This document shows, in pieces, positions 6,787 through 7,489 of a DNA stretch of 7,489 nt (its first letter is position 1; each line of letters opens with the position of its first letter). The stretch is from an uncultured Oscillospiraceae bacterium. GTDB taxonomy: Bacteria; Bacillota; Clostridia; UBA1381. The stretch spans positions 1-7,489 of the forward strand of contig CAMCPC010000056.1 in assembly GCA_945876665.1 (NCBI GenBank), written 5' to 3'. The position numbers were made by a program, and so were the translations under genes. Below the pieces are notes generated by a model, which saw only the letters and a program-made list of their open reading frames with translations, was not told the origin of the DNA and made no database searches.

Positions 6787-7489
6787 AAAAAAATAATTTC
6801 AGTTATGCTGACAGCCGTAATGCTTATTGCGGCTCTGCCTGTCATGGCGGACAGCGGCAATGATGAAGATAAAATGGCGCTTCTTGCCGAGTTGGATATA
6901 ATGGTCGGCGATGATGACGGCAATTTAAGACTTGATGACAATGTATCAAGGGCTGAGTTTGCAAAAATAGCAGTCGCTTCGTCAAGGTCGAAAAATACAG
7001 TGGCGTCGGGACTTAAAATATCGCCCTTTAAAGACGTTCCATACTGGCACTGGTCAGCGCCGTATGTAAGGGCGGCTGTATCGGCAGGTATTGCGGAGGG
7101 ATATGTTGACGCGACATTTAAGCCTGACGATACTGTATCATACGAGGAAGCGCTTACAATGGTACTTATGGTACTGGGATACACAAATGACGATTTCGGC
7201 TATTCATGGCCCTACGGACAGATAGGACTTGCGGAAAATCTTGACCTGACGGATAATGTAAACGCAATGCAGGGAGAGGCGCTTACAAGACGTCAGGTGG
7301 CAAATCTTGTATACAACGCGCTGAATACGAAAGTGAAGGATTCGCAGAACGCGCTTGTATCAATTTTTGACTGCAATGTTATTGAGAACGCGACGATTAT
7401 CTCATCAGACAAGGAGGACAGCTCACTCGGTACAGATAAGGTATTCACCTCAGCGGGAGAGTATACAAAGGGTGAGTATTTAACTGACG
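6784..7489 (+). CDS. Exported S-layer homology (SLH) domain protein, 3'-truncated
   Basis: The frame stays open to the window end; 235 residues are visible. A signal peptide spans about 1-22: MKK, a hydrophobic core, then VMA before DSGN as the likely cleavage site. Three SLH-like units follow. The first is about 30-67 (LLAELDIMVGDDDGNLRLDDNVSRAEFAKI in outline). The second is about 80-132, with FKDVPYWHW, YVRAAVSAGIAEGY and FKPDDTVSYEEAL. The third is about 143-182, ending LTRRQVANLVYNAL. Three SLH units usually fold into one prong that binds pyruvylated secondary cell wall polymer, so the mature protein should be held on the outer face of the wall. Residues 190-235 begin a different region whose function I cannot identify. 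The gene lies 17 bases after the permease stop with no terminator between, so it is probably the fourth gene of the exporter operon. It could be a surface partner, a stabiliser or the exported cargo. Confidence 0.88.
   Translation, partial: MKKIISVMLTAVMLIAALPVMADSGNDEDKMALLAELDIMVGDDDGNLRLDDNVSRAEFAKIAVASSRSKNTVASGLKISPFKDVPYWHWSAPYVRAAVSAGIAEGYVDATFKPDDTVSYEEALTMVLMVLGYTNDDFGYSWPYGQIGLAENLDLTDNVNAMQGEALTRRQVANLVYNALNTKVKDSQNALVSIFDCNVIENATIISSDKEDSSLGTDKVFTSAGEYTKGEYLTD

Noticed and set aside
6735..7184. 149-codon minus-strand open frame at the right end
   Set aside because: It lies opposite the permease end and the SLH gene, which has a signal peptide, ribosome binding site and domain matches on the plus strand.

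Overview
The window looks like chromosomal DNA from a low-to-mid-GC anaerobic Bacillota, most likely of the class Clostridia. The clues are strong GGAGG-type ribosome binding sites, frequent ATA and AGA codons, an S-layer homology (SLH) protein, a Cthe_2159-type carbohydrate-binding protein and a MacAB-like exporter in an apparently Gram-positive setting. I cannot name the species.

Layout from left to right. (1) Bases 1-954 (+) hold the 3' part of a secreted beta-helix carbohydrate-binding protein. (2) It ends at a hairpin (959-983) shared with the convergent gene 988-2634 (-), an adenine deaminase of purine salvage. (3) Bases 2635-2828 form a divergent regulatory region, with one promoter candidate for the deaminase and two tandem sigma-A-like candidates for the right-hand operon. 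Two short perfect palindromes also lie there, one inside a promoter spacer. (4) Bases 2829-7489 (+) form one tightly packed operon: a membrane-anchored HlyD/MacA-type adaptor, a MacB-class ABC ATPase, a MacB-class FtsX-fold permease, and the start of an SLH-domain exported protein that runs off the window.

How the genes work together. The adaptor, ATPase and permease have the hallmarks of a tripartite ABC exporter or mechanotransmission pump like Bacillus YknXYZ or Gram-negative MacAB. The permease start overlaps the ATPase stop, and the SLH gene follows the permease within 17 bases with no terminator. This suggests co-transcription of the pump with a cell-surface protein attached to the secondary wall polymer or S-layer. 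The adenine deaminase and the carbohydrate-binding protein look like separate transcription units.

The least ordinary element is the adaptor. Its single chain appears to carry two successive lipoyl/hairpin/barrel modules, an acidic cytoplasmic N-terminus and a Gly/Pro-rich tail. Together with the linked SLH protein, this suggests an exporter adapted to a thick monoderm wall. That reading is inference; the transported substrate cannot be deduced from the sequence. No CRISPR array, tRNA, rRNA, insertion sequence or attachment site was seen, and no gene-free stretch exceeds about 200 bases.
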